Origin: Clostridium lacusfryxellense | GTDB taxonomy: Bacteria > Bacillota > Clostridia > Clostridiales > Clostridiaceae | Assembly: GCF_018861735.1 (NCBI RefSeq) | Contig: NZ_JAHLEB010000022.1 | Coordinates: 1-64,000 of the forward strand | Reading direction: 5' to 3' | Length of the DNA stretch: 64,000 nt | Shown here: positions 1 through 8,155 of the stretch, in pieces | How positions within the stretch are numbered: the first letter of the stretch is position 1 | Layout of the letters: each line of letters opens with the position of its first letter | Program-made: the position numbers and the translations under genes | Notes under the pieces: generated by a model | What the model saw: the letters and a program-made list of their open reading frames with translations, nothing else | Told to the model about the DNA's origin: nothing | Database searches by the model: none

Positions 1-46
1 CGACAGCTTGTAATTTTTGTTCAGCAGGACATTTAGGTTTTGACAT
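1..46 (-). CDS. Partial open frame at left edge, possibly transposase OrfA
   Basis: An ATG at 46-44 follows a good GGAGG ribosome site (plus-strand positions 55-59). It opens a frame that runs off the left edge after 15 codons, beginning MSKPKCPAEQKLQAV. The pattern (short basic start, then a Pro-x-x-x-Lys-x-x-x-Val helix) resembles the start of IS3-type OrfA helix-turn-helix proteins, but 15 residues cannot prove this. The ribosome site lies in one arm of a hairpin at 52-102. Confidence 0.3.
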   Translation of the reverse strand, partial: MSKPKCPAEQKLQAV

Positions 47-51
47 TAAAA

Positions 52-102
52 ATACCTCCAAAGTATCAGTTTTTATATTTAAACTGTCTACTTTAGAGGT
101 AT
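52..102. repeat. Imperfect inverted repeat enclosing the ribosome site of the edge gene
   Basis: Arms at 52-72 and 81-102 pair almost completely around an AT-rich loop. The left arm holds the ribosome site of the frame starting at 46. It could be the terminal inverted repeat of an insertion sequence, an RNA hairpin that limits translation, or a terminator after phnE. The missing flank prevents a choice. Confidence 0.45.
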
Positions 103-147
103 CATATCAAATTAGATGCTTTTTATTTCTTAATTGGTGTTTTTTTA

Positions 148-1017
148 TTAAGCTAAGTATTTATTTTTCATTCTTGTAGAGAAAACTTCAAGAAGCAACG
201 CAAAAGCTAGAATTAGATAGGCAATTACTCCTACTGAAGGTAAATAGTAATAAAAACTTCCAGCCATAAATAAATCGAAACCAATCCCACCTGCACCAGC
301 AGCCGCACCCATTGCTACAGCATTAGTGAAATTAATCTCAAATCTCATAAAGGTCCAAGCAAGAAGTGAAGTGAATGTTGAAGGCAAAACCGCTTGGAAA
401 ACAATTTGCCACCAGTTTGCACCACTGGCTTTTAACGCTTCAATAACTCCACTGTCGACGTCTTCATAACTTTCCGAATAGACTTTTGTTAAATATGCAA
501 CTGAATGTAGACTTAACCCAATAACTGCTGCAACACTACCAAGTCCTGCAGCTACAGCAAATATTAATACCCACAATACTGTTGGCACAGCCCTTATAAA
601 AGCTACAAAGGCTTTTATTGAGTTTGATATATGAACATTTGAAAGATTTTTAGCTGCAAACAAACCAGTAATTAATGCTATGGCTGCACCAATTAGAGTT
701 GTTAAAAATGCTAGTCCTAATGTAATAATTACTTGATACACTCCTTCAACTAGAGTAAAATGTGTGGGTTTAGGATGTAAAAATACTGTTTTTAAATTAT
801 CTAAGAGTTTTAAACTAGCATCTGCGAAAATTAAATTTTTATAATCAAATGTGTAAAATCCATATATAGTAAGTATAAGCAATATAAAAATTGTTATATT
901 AACTGCATATTGAGCTCCCCCACTTATTTTAGTTTTGATTTTCCCATTTTTACTTCTTTGAATATGATTTTCTAGCCCGCTAAACACATCTTTTTTAATT
1001 GAATTTGATATTTCCAT
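148..1017 (-). CDS. phnE: Phosphonate ABC transporter permease (second PhnE)
   Basis: Inner-membrane permease of the phosphonate importer, 289 residues. It has an N-terminal cytoplasmic stretch of about 30 residues, then roughly six hydrophobic segments. The BPD_transp_1 coupling loop is seen as EALKASGANWWQIVFQAVLPS near residues 195-215, the site that docks on the ATPase PhnC. Its ATG overlaps the stop of the upstream permease by one base (TAATG), so translation is coupled. It is the last gene of phnD-phnC-phnE-phnE. Two different PhnE chains probably form a heterodimer, a common arrangement in Firmicutes. The exact phosphorus substrate (phosphonate or phosphite) cannot be read from a permease. 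Confidence 0.93.
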   Translation of the reverse strand: MEISNSIKKDVFSGLENHIQRSKNGKIKTKISGGAQYAVNITIFILLILTIYGFYTFDYKNLIFADASLKLLDNLKTVFLHPKPTHFTLVEGVYQVIITLGLAFLTTLIGAAIALITGLFAAKNLSNVHISNSIKAFVAFIRAVPTVLWVLIFAVAAGLGSVAAVIGLSLHSVAYLTKVYSESYEDVDSGVIEALKASGANWWQIVFQAVLPSTFTSLLAWTFMRFEINFTNAVAMGAAAGAGGIGFDLFMAGSFYYYLPSVGVIAYLILAFALLLEVFSTRMKNKYLA

Positions 1018-1802
1018 TATAAAATCACCCGTCTAACATAATTTGAAATAAACTCAATTATAAATACAGACAAGACTATAGAAATGACTACAAGACTTGC
1101 AGCATTGTATTGCATACTTTTATAATACATGCTAAAAGTATAACCAATGCCAGTACCCGTAAGTAGGCCAATTAATGTAGAGCTTCTTATATTTGTCTCA
1201 AGCATAAATAATACCCAGCTAATAAGTTGTGGAATACATGACGGAATAACTGCTTGTGATACTATTTGGAAATATGATGCACCAGTTGATTTAAGAGCTT
1301 CAACCGAGTCACGACTGGCTTCATCTATAGATTCAATAAATGCTCTTGTAAGAATTCCAAAGGTGGTAAAGAACAAAGCAAAATACCCTGTCATAGCATT
1401 CTGTCCAAATGAAAATAATAATACCATAGCCCATACAGTATCCGGTACATTCCTAAATACCGAAGCTATTAAACGTGTTATTGTACTTATTATGGTACTA
1501 TCATTTGTTGTCTTTGATCCAAGCAAGCTGAATAACAACGCAAGTGCGCTTGCAGTTGTTGTAGCAGCAATAGATAAAAATACTGTCTCCTTAAGCTTAA
1601 TTAATATTTTTGGTAATCTTGACAAAGATTCAACATTAGGATAAAAATTTGAGCATGCCCAAATGATAGCCTTAGGAATAGATGTTATACCTAGCACTGG
1701 ATCATATTGGGTTATAGTCATAGCTCCTACACTTATTAATATTATGCCTATCCAAAATATAACTAACTTCTTTTTCTTCTTTTGAAATATATCGATATCC
1801 AT
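1017..1802 (-). CDS. phnE: Phosphonate ABC transporter permease (first PhnE)
   Basis: Inner-membrane permease, 261 residues, with a short N-terminus carrying a run of lysines (positive-inside signal) and about six hydrophobic segments. The ATPase-coupling loop is EALKSTGASYFQIVSQAV near residues 168-185. It is shorter than the neighbouring PhnE and clearly diverged from it, so this is not a recent tandem copy. It lies 34 bp downstream of phnC, and its stop codon overlaps the next ATG. It should act with phnC, phnD and the other phnE in high-affinity uptake of phosphonates. Confidence 0.93.
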   Translation of the reverse strand: MDIDIFQKKKKKLVIFWIGIILISVGAMTITQYDPVLGITSIPKAIIWACSNFYPNVESLSRLPKILIKLKETVFLSIAATTTASALALLFSLLGSKTTNDSTIISTITRLIASVFRNVPDTVWAMVLLFSFGQNAMTGYFALFFTTFGILTRAFIESIDEASRDSVEALKSTGASYFQIVSQAVIPSCIPQLISWVLFMLETNIRSSTLIGLLTGTGIGYTFSMYYKSMQYNAASLVVISIVLSVFIIEFISNYVRRVIL

Positions 1803-1836
1803 ATTTAACCCTCCCTAAAATATCCTTTTATGCTAA

Positions 1837-2601
1837 TCAATCAGTAATTAATTCACCTATCTGTGATCCATATATCAGATGAATATTATCTTTAGTTAAT
1901 TCCGATGGTTTTCCATTAAATATAACTTTACCGTTATTAATTCCTATAATTCTATCCGAATACCTTACTGCAACATCAACCTGATGAAGATTAAATATGC
2001 AAGTTATACCCATTTGAGTATTTATATCTTTCATATGATCCATTATTATTTTTGAAGCATTTGGGTCAAGAGATGCTATTGGTTCATCACAAAGTATCAT
2101 TTTAGGATCCTGAATTAAAGCTCTTGCTATACCCACTCTTTGCTTTTGACCACCACTTAGTTGATCACATCTTTTATAGGCCTGATCACTTAAACCAAGT
2201 TTGTTTAATATCTCAAATGCACTCTTCTTTTCACTTTCATTATACATTCCAAGTACTCCTTGAAATGTTGATTTATATCCAAGTCTACCATGAAGTACAT
2301 TTTCCATAACACTTAATCTATTAACTAAATTATAATGTTGAAATATCATTCCTATTTTTGTTCTAAGCTTTCGTAAATCCTTTTTATTAAATTTCCTTAT
2401 ATTCTCGCCGTTAAAGTCTATATCACCCTCTGTTACATCAATCATTCTATTAATGCATCGAAGGAGAGTTGATTTCCCAGCCCCTGATGGACCTATTATG
2501 GAAACAAACTCTCCTTCTTTAACAGAGAAGTTGACATTTGTTAGTGCTTTAGTTCCGCCCTTATACTGCTTGGACAGACCGCTTACTTCCAAAATTGTCA
2601 T
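1837..2601 (-). CDS. phnC: Phosphonate ABC transporter ATP-binding protein
   Basis: Cytoplasmic ATPase of the importer, 254 residues, the usual PhnC length. Walker A is GPSGAGKST (about residues 37-45), the ABC signature is LSGGQKQRVGIARAL (about 147), Walker B is MILCDEPIASLDP and the switch histidine lies in FNLHQVDVA. The signature and the DEPIASLDP form are typical of the PhnC family. It sits between the binding protein and the two permeases and shares the phnD promoter. Confidence 0.95.
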   Translation of the reverse strand: MTILEVSGLSKQYKGGTKALTNVNFSVKEGEFVSIIGPSGAGKSTLLRCINRMIDVTEGDIDFNGENIRKFNKKDLRKLRTKIGMIFQHYNLVNRLSVMENVLHGRLGYKSTFQGVLGMYNESEKKSAFEILNKLGLSDQAYKRCDQLSGGQKQRVGIARALIQDPKMILCDEPIASLDPNASKIIMDHMKDINTQMGITCIFNLHQVDVAVRYSDRIIGINNGKVIFNGKPSELTKDNIHLIYGSQIGELITD

Positions 2602-2673
2602 AACTATCTCCCCTTTATATAAAATCTTAACCCAATGTTTAAATATTACTAATTAAATTTTGCTAATTAAATA

Positions 2674-3738
2674 TTACTTCGAAAGATCTCTAATTGGATT
2701 ATACCAAGCATCTTCAACCTTCATAAAATGTTCTTTTCCAGCTTTTTCAACTAGACCTGAAGATTTACCTTTTGTATAAAATATTTTCGAATTATTTGTT
2801 ACTTCATCTGAAGTTAATACTGTTGTAATTTTATCAATATCTTCTTGTTTAAGAGCAGCTGTATTTACTGCAAATGGTCCATTTAAAACTGGTGTAGACT
2901 GAATAATAACATATTCTTTCCCTACTAATGCATCAAAAGGCGCTACTGCATCTGCTTTAACATCGTAAACTGCTCCAACTGTGTTAGCCTCTCCGGTCTT
3001 AACCTCAACATAACTATCTACAGCGGTATTACAAAATGCAGCTACGTCTGCTTTATCTGTTAAAAGGTTAACAGCTGATCCCTGATGTGATTGTCCAAAC
3101 AATACTTCATCAAAGAATTTATCTTTTCCACCCTCAGTTAAATCTTCTGATGTTAAATCTTTCCACTTATCAACTTTTGAAAAATTACTGATTATGTTTG
3201 TTGTAGGGACTTTAAATCCTGAAGTTGAACTATTAGATACAAAAGACATTTTTTTTCCCTGTATATTATCAATACTATATTTTCCGTCTTTCTGATATCC
3301 AGCTTCATTTCCCTTTTTAACTGAAAGCCAACTGTAATATATAGCATCATCTAAAGTTCCAGACTTACCTGCGTTTACTACCAGCGGGAGTATTTTTGGG
3401 TTTTTCTTGTTCGCTTCCACATAACCCTGACCACCCATAAATGCAATCTGAGCATTACCATTAGCTATAGATTCAATTGCAATTGAATAATCTGTTGTGA
3501 TTTTCTGTTCAACTTGTTTTCCTGTAGCCTTTTCTATGATTTTACCTAATTCATCACGGGTCTCTTTTAAGTTTTCTCCTGATTCATTCGGATACCATAC
3601 AATTGTAATTTTATCATAATCCTTTACTGATTGAGCCTTTGCAGGTTTTGCCGATAATGTTGCGTCTTTACTTGAACAACCAGTTAATACAGTTCCTAAA
3701 ATTAATACTGTTATAAGTGCTAAAACATTTTTTTTCAT
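2674..3738 (-). CDS. phnD: Phosphonate ABC transporter substrate-binding lipoprotein
   Basis: Extracellular lipid-anchored receptor, 354 residues. The signal peptide ends in a lipobox LTGC with the acylated Cys near residue 21. The mature part has the PhnD pattern: WYPNESGENLKETRDELGKIIEKATG, then AFMGGQGYVEANKK (ligand loop) and SSTSGFKVPT, in which backbone and Ser/Thr atoms bind the phosphonate oxygens in the family. First gene of the transporter unit, with its own phased Pho box about 60 bp upstream inside the end of the PHP gene. It should therefore be induced at low phosphate independently of the C-P lyase operon. Confidence 0.94.
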   Translation of the reverse strand: MKKNVLALITVLILGTVLTGCSSKDATLSAKPAKAQSVKDYDKITIVWYPNESGENLKETRDELGKIIEKATGKQVEQKITTDYSIAIESIANGNAQIAFMGGQGYVEANKKNPKILPLVVNAGKSGTLDDAIYYSWLSVKKGNEAGYQKDGKYSIDNIQGKKMSFVSNSSTSGFKVPTTNIISNFSKVDKWKDLTSEDLTEGGKDKFFDEVLFGQSHQGSAVNLLTDKADVAAFCNTAVDSYVEVKTGEANTVGAVYDVKADAVAPFDALVGKEYVIIQSTPVLNGPFAVNTAALKQEDIDKITTVLTSDEVTNNSKIFYTKGKSSGLVEKAGKEHFMKVEDAWYNPIRDLSK

Positions 3739-3781
3739 TTTTTACACCTCTTTATATTATTTTTTATTTTACTATAATTAA

Positions 3782-3835
3782 ATTTTAACTTAGTAATGTT
3801 ATGAATAAACTAATTTCATGTTAACTTTACATTAA
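3782..3835 (-). promoter_or_regulatory. Pho box and -10 for phnDCEE
   Basis: On the minus strand, hexamers TTAATG (3830-3835), TTAACA (3819-3824), TTAGTT (3808-3813) and ATAACA (3797-3802) are exactly 11 bp apart. After a 9 nt gap comes TAAAAT (3782-3787) as -10. Direct TTAACA-like repeats with an 11 bp step are the established form of the Firmicute PhoP box. The box overlaps the last bases of the upstream PHP gene. Confidence 0.72.
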
Positions 3836-4681
3836 TTTACTTATTTTATTATTTATAAGTTTATAATTTTCTTTAAAAATATAATTATATTCAGTCGGAC
3901 ATTCTTCATCACCAATATTTACTGCCTGCCCATACTTTCCGTGAAAGTCACTACCACCAGTTAATATTAGTCCGTATTTACTAGCGTACTCCATTATTTT
4001 CGAATGATCTTCGTCTGTATGGTCATTATGATTTAGCTCTATGCCATCTAGGCCTGCCTCTACCAATTCTTCAATAAACTCATATGAATCTAGCTGCCCT
4101 GGATGAGCAAGTACTGCTAGACCATTATCTGCCCTTATAGCCTTTACAGCCTCGATCATAGAAACATATTCTATATCTCTTGAACACATACCCATGCCCT
4201 TAAATATTTCTTTATATAACATTTTGTATTTCTCATCCATATAATTTTCAGGTATGAGCTCTGCCATAATATGTTGTTTATATATAATTCCGCTATTCTT
4301 TGCTCTCTGCTGTACTTTTTCAAGATCGATTTTAAATTTCTTTTTAATTAATAACTCAACTTGCCAAAGAGAATTTGCTTTTCTTCTTTCTAATATTGGA
4401 TCACATAACTTTTTAATGTTTTCCCCCAATAAGTCATAACAATAACCTAATATATGAATCTTTTTCCCACTTAGCACATCACAAGCTGATATTTCTATAC
4501 CTGGAATAATAGTTATACCTTGCTTTTTGCCTTCAACAATTGCCACATCTATTCCTTTTATTGTGTCATGATTTGTAATTGCTAGATGACTGACTCCATT
4601 AGCCTTTGCAATGCTAATGGTTTGTTTCAAATCATAGGAACCGTCAGAAATATCTGTATGAACATGTAAATCAGCTTTCAT
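3827..4681 (-). CDS. PHP-domain phosphoribosyl cyclic phosphate diesterase (PhnPP-like)
   Basis: PHP-superfamily metal phosphoesterase, 284 residues. Metal ligands are visible: HVHTDISDG (residues 6-14), NHDT (about 37-40), an internal E in GIEISA, LAHPG (about 192) and GGSDFHG (about 241-247). In Eggerthella lenta a PHP protein of the C-P lyase operon (PhnPP) hydrolyses 5-phosphoribosyl 1,2-cyclic phosphate, through both ester bonds, to ribose 5-phosphate and phosphate. Its place directly after phnL, with no phnP or phnN in the operon, supports the same job here. The alternative is a general nucleoside bisphosphate phosphatase of the same family. The stop lies inside the phnD Pho box. Confidence 0.78.
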   Translation of the reverse strand: MKADLHVHTDISDGSYDLKQTISIAKANGVSHLAITNHDTIKGIDVAIVEGKKQGITIIPGIEISACDVLSGKKIHILGYCYDLLGENIKKLCDPILERRKANSLWQVELLIKKKFKIDLEKVQQRAKNSGIIYKQHIMAELIPENYMDEKYKMLYKEIFKGMGMCSRDIEYVSMIEAVKAIRADNGLAVLAHPGQLDSYEFIEELVEAGLDGIELNHNDHTDEDHSKIMEYASKYGLILTGGSDFHGKYGQAVNIGDEECPTEYNYIFKENYKLINNKISKLM

Positions 4682-4747
4682 ATTCCATCTCCTCTAAATT
4701 TAATTATCACCTTTAAACTTAGTCATAACTTCAGCGCTAAAATAATC

Positions 4748-5443
4748 TTAAATAAATTGCCCTGCTTGCATATTGTACTTTTTATCACAAAGTCCTGTCA
4801 TAAAATCAATGTCATGGAATATTCCTATCATTGTAGTGCCTTCTTTTTTAAGCTGCTGAATAAGCTCTTTTACCTTATACTTTGACTGCTCATCAAGACT
4901 TGCAGTTGGTTCATCTAAAAGCAGTAATCTTGGATGTTTCACCATTGCTCTTGCAATATTTAAGCGAAGTTTTTCTCCCCCAGAAAAAGTGTTTGGATAG
5001 CTATCCCATAACTCTTTATCTAGCTCAAAATGGGACAACATTTTTTGTGCATCCCTTGATGCAGTCTCCTTATCGAAACCCATTTCTATAACTGCTTGTT
5101 CAACTATTTCTCTCGCTGTAGTCCTTGGCATAGAATTTAAAAATTGTGATACATAACCTATCTCATATTTTCTAAGATAAATAATATGCCTTTCAGAAAC
5201 CTTTGCTAGATTAATTAACCCAAATTTCTTTGAATCATACCATATGTCGCCTTTCTCAGGTAAATATGTCCTATAAATACATTTAAGAATTGTGGATTTT
5301 CCACTACCACTTCTTCCTGTAATTCCAATAAACTCTCCTGCTTTTGCTGTTATGCTAATATTTTGTGAAGCCTTTATATGTTTTCCTATGTTATGAATAT
5401 TAAAAGTTTTCCATAAATCTTCTATTCTTATTAAATCATTCAT
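4748..5443 (-). CDS. phnL: C-P lyase ABC-type protein PhnL
   Basis: ABC-ATPase-like subunit, about 231 residues. Walker A is GRSGSGKST, the signature is FSGGEKLRLNIARAM and Walker B is LLLLDEPTASLD. PhnL is needed for C-P lyase activity in vivo, binds the PhnGHIJ core near PhnK and is not a transporter ATPase. I start at the ATG at 5443 (MNDLIRIEDLWKTF), preceded by AAGGAAGTGG, rather than at the in-frame ATG at 5461. This matches the usual short N-terminus. The start overlaps the end of the acetyltransferase gene, so translation is coupled. Confidence 0.9.
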   Translation of the reverse strand: MNDLIRIEDLWKTFNIHNIGKHIKASQNISITAKAGEFIGITGRSGSGKSTILKCIYRTYLPEKGDIWYDSKKFGLINLAKVSERHIIYLRKYEIGYVSQFLNSMPRTTAREIVEQAVIEMGFDKETASRDAQKMLSHFELDKELWDSYPNTFSGGEKLRLNIARAMVKHPRLLLLDEPTASLDEQSKYKVKELIQQLKKEGTTMIGIFHDIDFMTGLCDKKYNMQAGQFI

Positions 5444-6077
5444 TATATCCACTTCCTTCATAATGCCTATCTACAAAAGTATCTATGTCCAGTAAAAAAT
5501 CATTAAAATTATCTTTTATTTTTTCATAGGACCAATTCCACCATTCTATGCTCTCAAGCTTTTTTATAACGACCGCCTCAAATCTTTTTTTTATTTCTTT
5601 AGCAGGTACTCCTGCTACAATTGAGTAAGCTTCAACATCCTTTGTAACCACCGCACCAGCCCCAACTACTGCTCCATTTCCAATTTTAATTCCAGGCATA
5701 ATTATTGCCCCATGACCAATCCAGGTATCGTGTCCAATATAAGTTTTCTTACTCTCTCTTCTTTGAAAAAACTCATCATCATCTTTATCATCAAATCCAA
5801 ACATCTCTCGTCTATAGGTAAAGTGATGCATAGTTGGTCTTTCTACAGGATGACTTGTAGCTCCAATTCTCACCATTGGTGCTATATTACAAAACTTTCC
5901 TATTTCAGCATTTTGAACAAAACAAAACTGACCAGTATACGCGAAATCACCGAAATTTACATTTTCAAAGAAATTAAAGATTCCCACCTCAGTATAGTCA
6001 CCTAATTTCGAATTATTGATATTGCAATCTCGGCTTATAAACGGCTGCTTGTATAATCTTTTTTTCTCTGAAATCAT
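5436..6077 (-). CDS. Hexapeptide-repeat acetyltransferase of phosphonate operons
   Basis: Left-handed beta-helix acyltransferase of the xenobiotic (CatB/Vat) type, 213 residues. It shows isoleucine-patch repeats (IGHDTWIGHGAIIMPGIKIGNG, then GAVVGAGAVVTKDV) and the active-site His in ATSHPVERPTMHHF. A family of such proteins is specific to C-P lyase operons (TIGR03308 as I recall). Its substrate is not established; N-acetylation of aminophosphonates, as done by the unrelated PhnO, is possible. Its start overlaps the phnM stop by 4 bp (ATGA), and its stop overlaps the phnL start. Confidence 0.85.
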   Translation of the reverse strand: MISEKKRLYKQPFISRDCNINNSKLGDYTEVGIFNFFENVNFGDFAYTGQFCFVQNAEIGKFCNIAPMVRIGATSHPVERPTMHHFTYRREMFGFDDKDDDEFFQRRESKKTYIGHDTWIGHGAIIMPGIKIGNGAVVGAGAVVTKDVEAYSIVAGVPAKEIKKRFEAVVIKKLESIEWWNWSYEKIKDNFNDFLLDIDTFVDRHYEGSGYNE

Positions 6078-7252
6078 ATTCTGTAATTCATACTTGATAC
6101 TAAATTTCCATCAACAAATACTGAGGTTATAACTGGATAATTTTTATCAATTTTTTCTATTATAATAATATCAGCTTTTTTATTTTCTTCTATGGATCCA
6201 ATCTCATTATCCATATTTACTGCCTTAGCTGGATTAATAGTTACTAAATTAAACATTTTCCCTAAATCTTGGCCATGTTCTTCATGCATTATAAAAATAG
6301 AATGTAGTAACGCTGCTGGATAATAATCACTACACAAAATATCTATTAAATCATTATTAATTGCATCTATTGCCGATAGGTTTCCTGAATGCGAACCACC
6401 TTGTAATATATTAGGTGCTCCAGCGATTGTAAGCATACCTATTGATTTAGCACACTTTGCAACCTCTAGTGTTATAGGGAATTCACTAATGCTAGCTCCA
6501 AAACTTTTAACCAAATTTAGTCTTTCATTACAATCGTCATCGTGAGATGCTACATTAATATTTTTAGATCTAGCAAAATCTGCTATCTCCTTAATTAGTT
6601 CTAATGTCATTTTTTCTTTCCCTTGATGCTTCTCTATTATATTGTTGACTTCATTATCGCTTACATCTTTATACCCTTTTATTGTATTTCTATATACCTC
6701 TAAATCTTTATATTGACCTTGACCTGGTGTGTGATCCATAAAAGAAATTAAATGAACTTTATTTTCTTCGATATACCCTTTTATATTTTCTATTTCTTCA
6801 AAATTATCTATTTCTAATCTAGCATGAAACCTATGACGAATTAAATGATTACTTTCATGAGTTTTACTTATAAGGTCCACCATTTTTTTTACATTCTTTG
6901 ATGATCTTATAGGCTTATGGGAAAATCCATCTGGTTTGTAAAGTGAAAGTGAGTGAAACATTGTGGTTATTCCTTGATTTATGAGTATTTTTTCACTTTC
7001 TCTTAAACAAAGATTAAAATCTATCATTGACGTCGGCCTTGGTACTGCCATAGTTTCAATAAAATCTGAATGTATATCAACAAACCCTGGTGAAACAAAA
7101 CCGCCTTTAGCGTCTATTATTTCTATAGAATCTGATATTTCTATTTCTCCCCTGGGTCTTATGTTTTTTATTTTATCTCCAACAAGTAATAAGTCATGGT
7201 TAATTAGAATTCCATTCTCTCTAACTATTTGGCCGTTTGTTATTAAATACAA
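6074..7252 (-). CDS. phnM: Alpha-D-ribose 1-methylphosphonate 5-triphosphate diphosphatase
   Basis: Amidohydrolase-superfamily enzyme, 392 residues, that removes pyrophosphate from ribose-1-phosphonate 5-triphosphate to give the C-P lyase substrate. Metal-site motifs include PGFVDIHSDFIE (about residues 57-68), a central Lys/Glu region, ASHDDD (about 235) and a late Asp in LCSDYYP (about 307). The segment MAVPRPTSMIDF after the HSD motif is typical of PhnM. It sits between phnK and the acetyltransferase in one minus-strand operon. Confidence 0.93.
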   Translation of the reverse strand: MYLITNGQIVRENGILINHDLLLVGDKIKNIRPRGEIEISDSIEIIDAKGGFVSPGFVDIHSDFIETMAVPRPTSMIDFNLCLRESEKILINQGITTMFHSLSLYKPDGFSHKPIRSSKNVKKMVDLISKTHESNHLIRHRFHARLEIDNFEEIENIKGYIEENKVHLISFMDHTPGQGQYKDLEVYRNTIKGYKDVSDNEVNNIIEKHQGKEKMTLELIKEIADFARSKNINVASHDDDCNERLNLVKSFGASISEFPITLEVAKCAKSIGMLTIAGAPNILQGGSHSGNLSAIDAINNDLIDILCSDYYPAALLHSIFIMHEEHGQDLGKMFNLVTINPAKAVNMDNEIGSIEENKKADIIIIEKIDKNYPVITSVFVDGNLVSSMNYRI

Positions 7253-7297
7253 TTTTTTACCCCCTCATAAACATCTCAAATAAAATAATGCATTACC

Positions 7298-8155
7298 TCA
7301 TATCAATGAATGTACTAACTCCTGAGTATATGGATTTTGAGGATCCTCTAATATTTGATCAGTTAACCCTTCCTCAATAACTCTTCCATCGAGCATTACT
7401 ATTGTTCTATCTGCAAGCATTCTTATTACCGCTAAATCATGTGACACAACTAACATACTAATACCTAGTTCTCTTTGAAGTTCCTTAATCAAATCAAGTA
7501 CATTGGCTTGAACTGATAAATCCAGACCTGTTGTAACTTCATCAAGCAATAAAATAGGTGGATTGTTTGATAGTGCCTTTGCTATTTGAACACGTTGTTG
7601 CATTCCTCCAGAAAAATTCTTTGGAGCTTCCTTTATTCTAAAAAGCGGGATATTAACGCGCTCTAGTAATTCTTTCCCGCGGCTTTCCATTTCAAATACG
7701 TTTCTTGATCCTGCAGCTATTAATTTTTCTGCAATATTGCCAATTGAAGAAAAGTCCATTTTAAGTCCAAGTATCGGATTTTGATAAACTTTACCTAAAA
7801 CATTGTTTTTTAGAAATCTTTTAGCTTGGGAGGATTCATTAAATATATTTGTTTCTCCATTTTTATAACTGCTAATATAGGCTTCTCCACTTGTTACCTC
7901 TCCATCAAAATATAGACTTTGAAGCATTGTAGATTTACCACTTCCGCTCTCGCCTACCACTCCAAGGATTTCACCGCTATGGAGTTTAAAAGATATATCT
8001 TTGCAAGCATAAACAGTTCCACAATGTGGACAATAATTTTTTATCAACACATTTGTATCTATCTTTAAGCAATACTCACATCCTTTTCCATATTGCTTTG
8101 TCAAGTTCTTAACATTTAATATTGGTTTTTCAAAAGGACTAATATTATTCTCCAT
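7298..8155 (-). CDS. phnK: C-P lyase ABC-type protein PhnK with Cys-rich insert
   Basis: ABC-ATPase-like subunit, 285 residues. Walker A is GESGSGKST, the signature is FSGGMQQRVQIAKAL, Walker B is ILLLDEVTTGLD and the switch is VVSHDLAV. In the E. coli complex PhnK binds the PhnJ subunit. Unlike E. coli PhnK (about 252 residues), the segment between the first strand and Walker A carries an insert with two CxxC pairs (CEYC and CPHC, about residues 26-46) plus a Cys before Walker A, which looks like a zinc ribbon or metal knuckle. One base separates the stop of phnJ from its ATG. The E in DEVTTGLD replaces the usual DEPT; the catalytic Glu is kept. Confidence 0.92.
   Translation of the reverse strand: MENNISPFEKPILNVKNLTKQYGKGCEYCLKIDTNVLIKNYCPHCGTVYACKDISFKLHSGEILGVVGESGSGKSTMLQSLYFDGEVTSGEAYISSYKNGETNIFNESSQAKRFLKNNVLGKVYQNPILGLKMDFSSIGNIAEKLIAAGSRNVFEMESRGKELLERVNIPLFRIKEAPKNFSGGMQQRVQIAKALSNNPPILLLDEVTTGLDLSVQANVLDLIKELQRELGISMLVVSHDLAVIRMLADRTIVMLDGRVIEEGLTDQILEDPQNPYTQELVHSLI

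Noticed and set aside
1147-1644. Open frame of 165 codons opposite phnE
   Set aside because: It is antisense to a clear permease gene and its translation has no recognisable domain or ribosome site. The same holds for the other antisense frames over phnC, ppk, the PKS and NRPS genes, accC and fabH.
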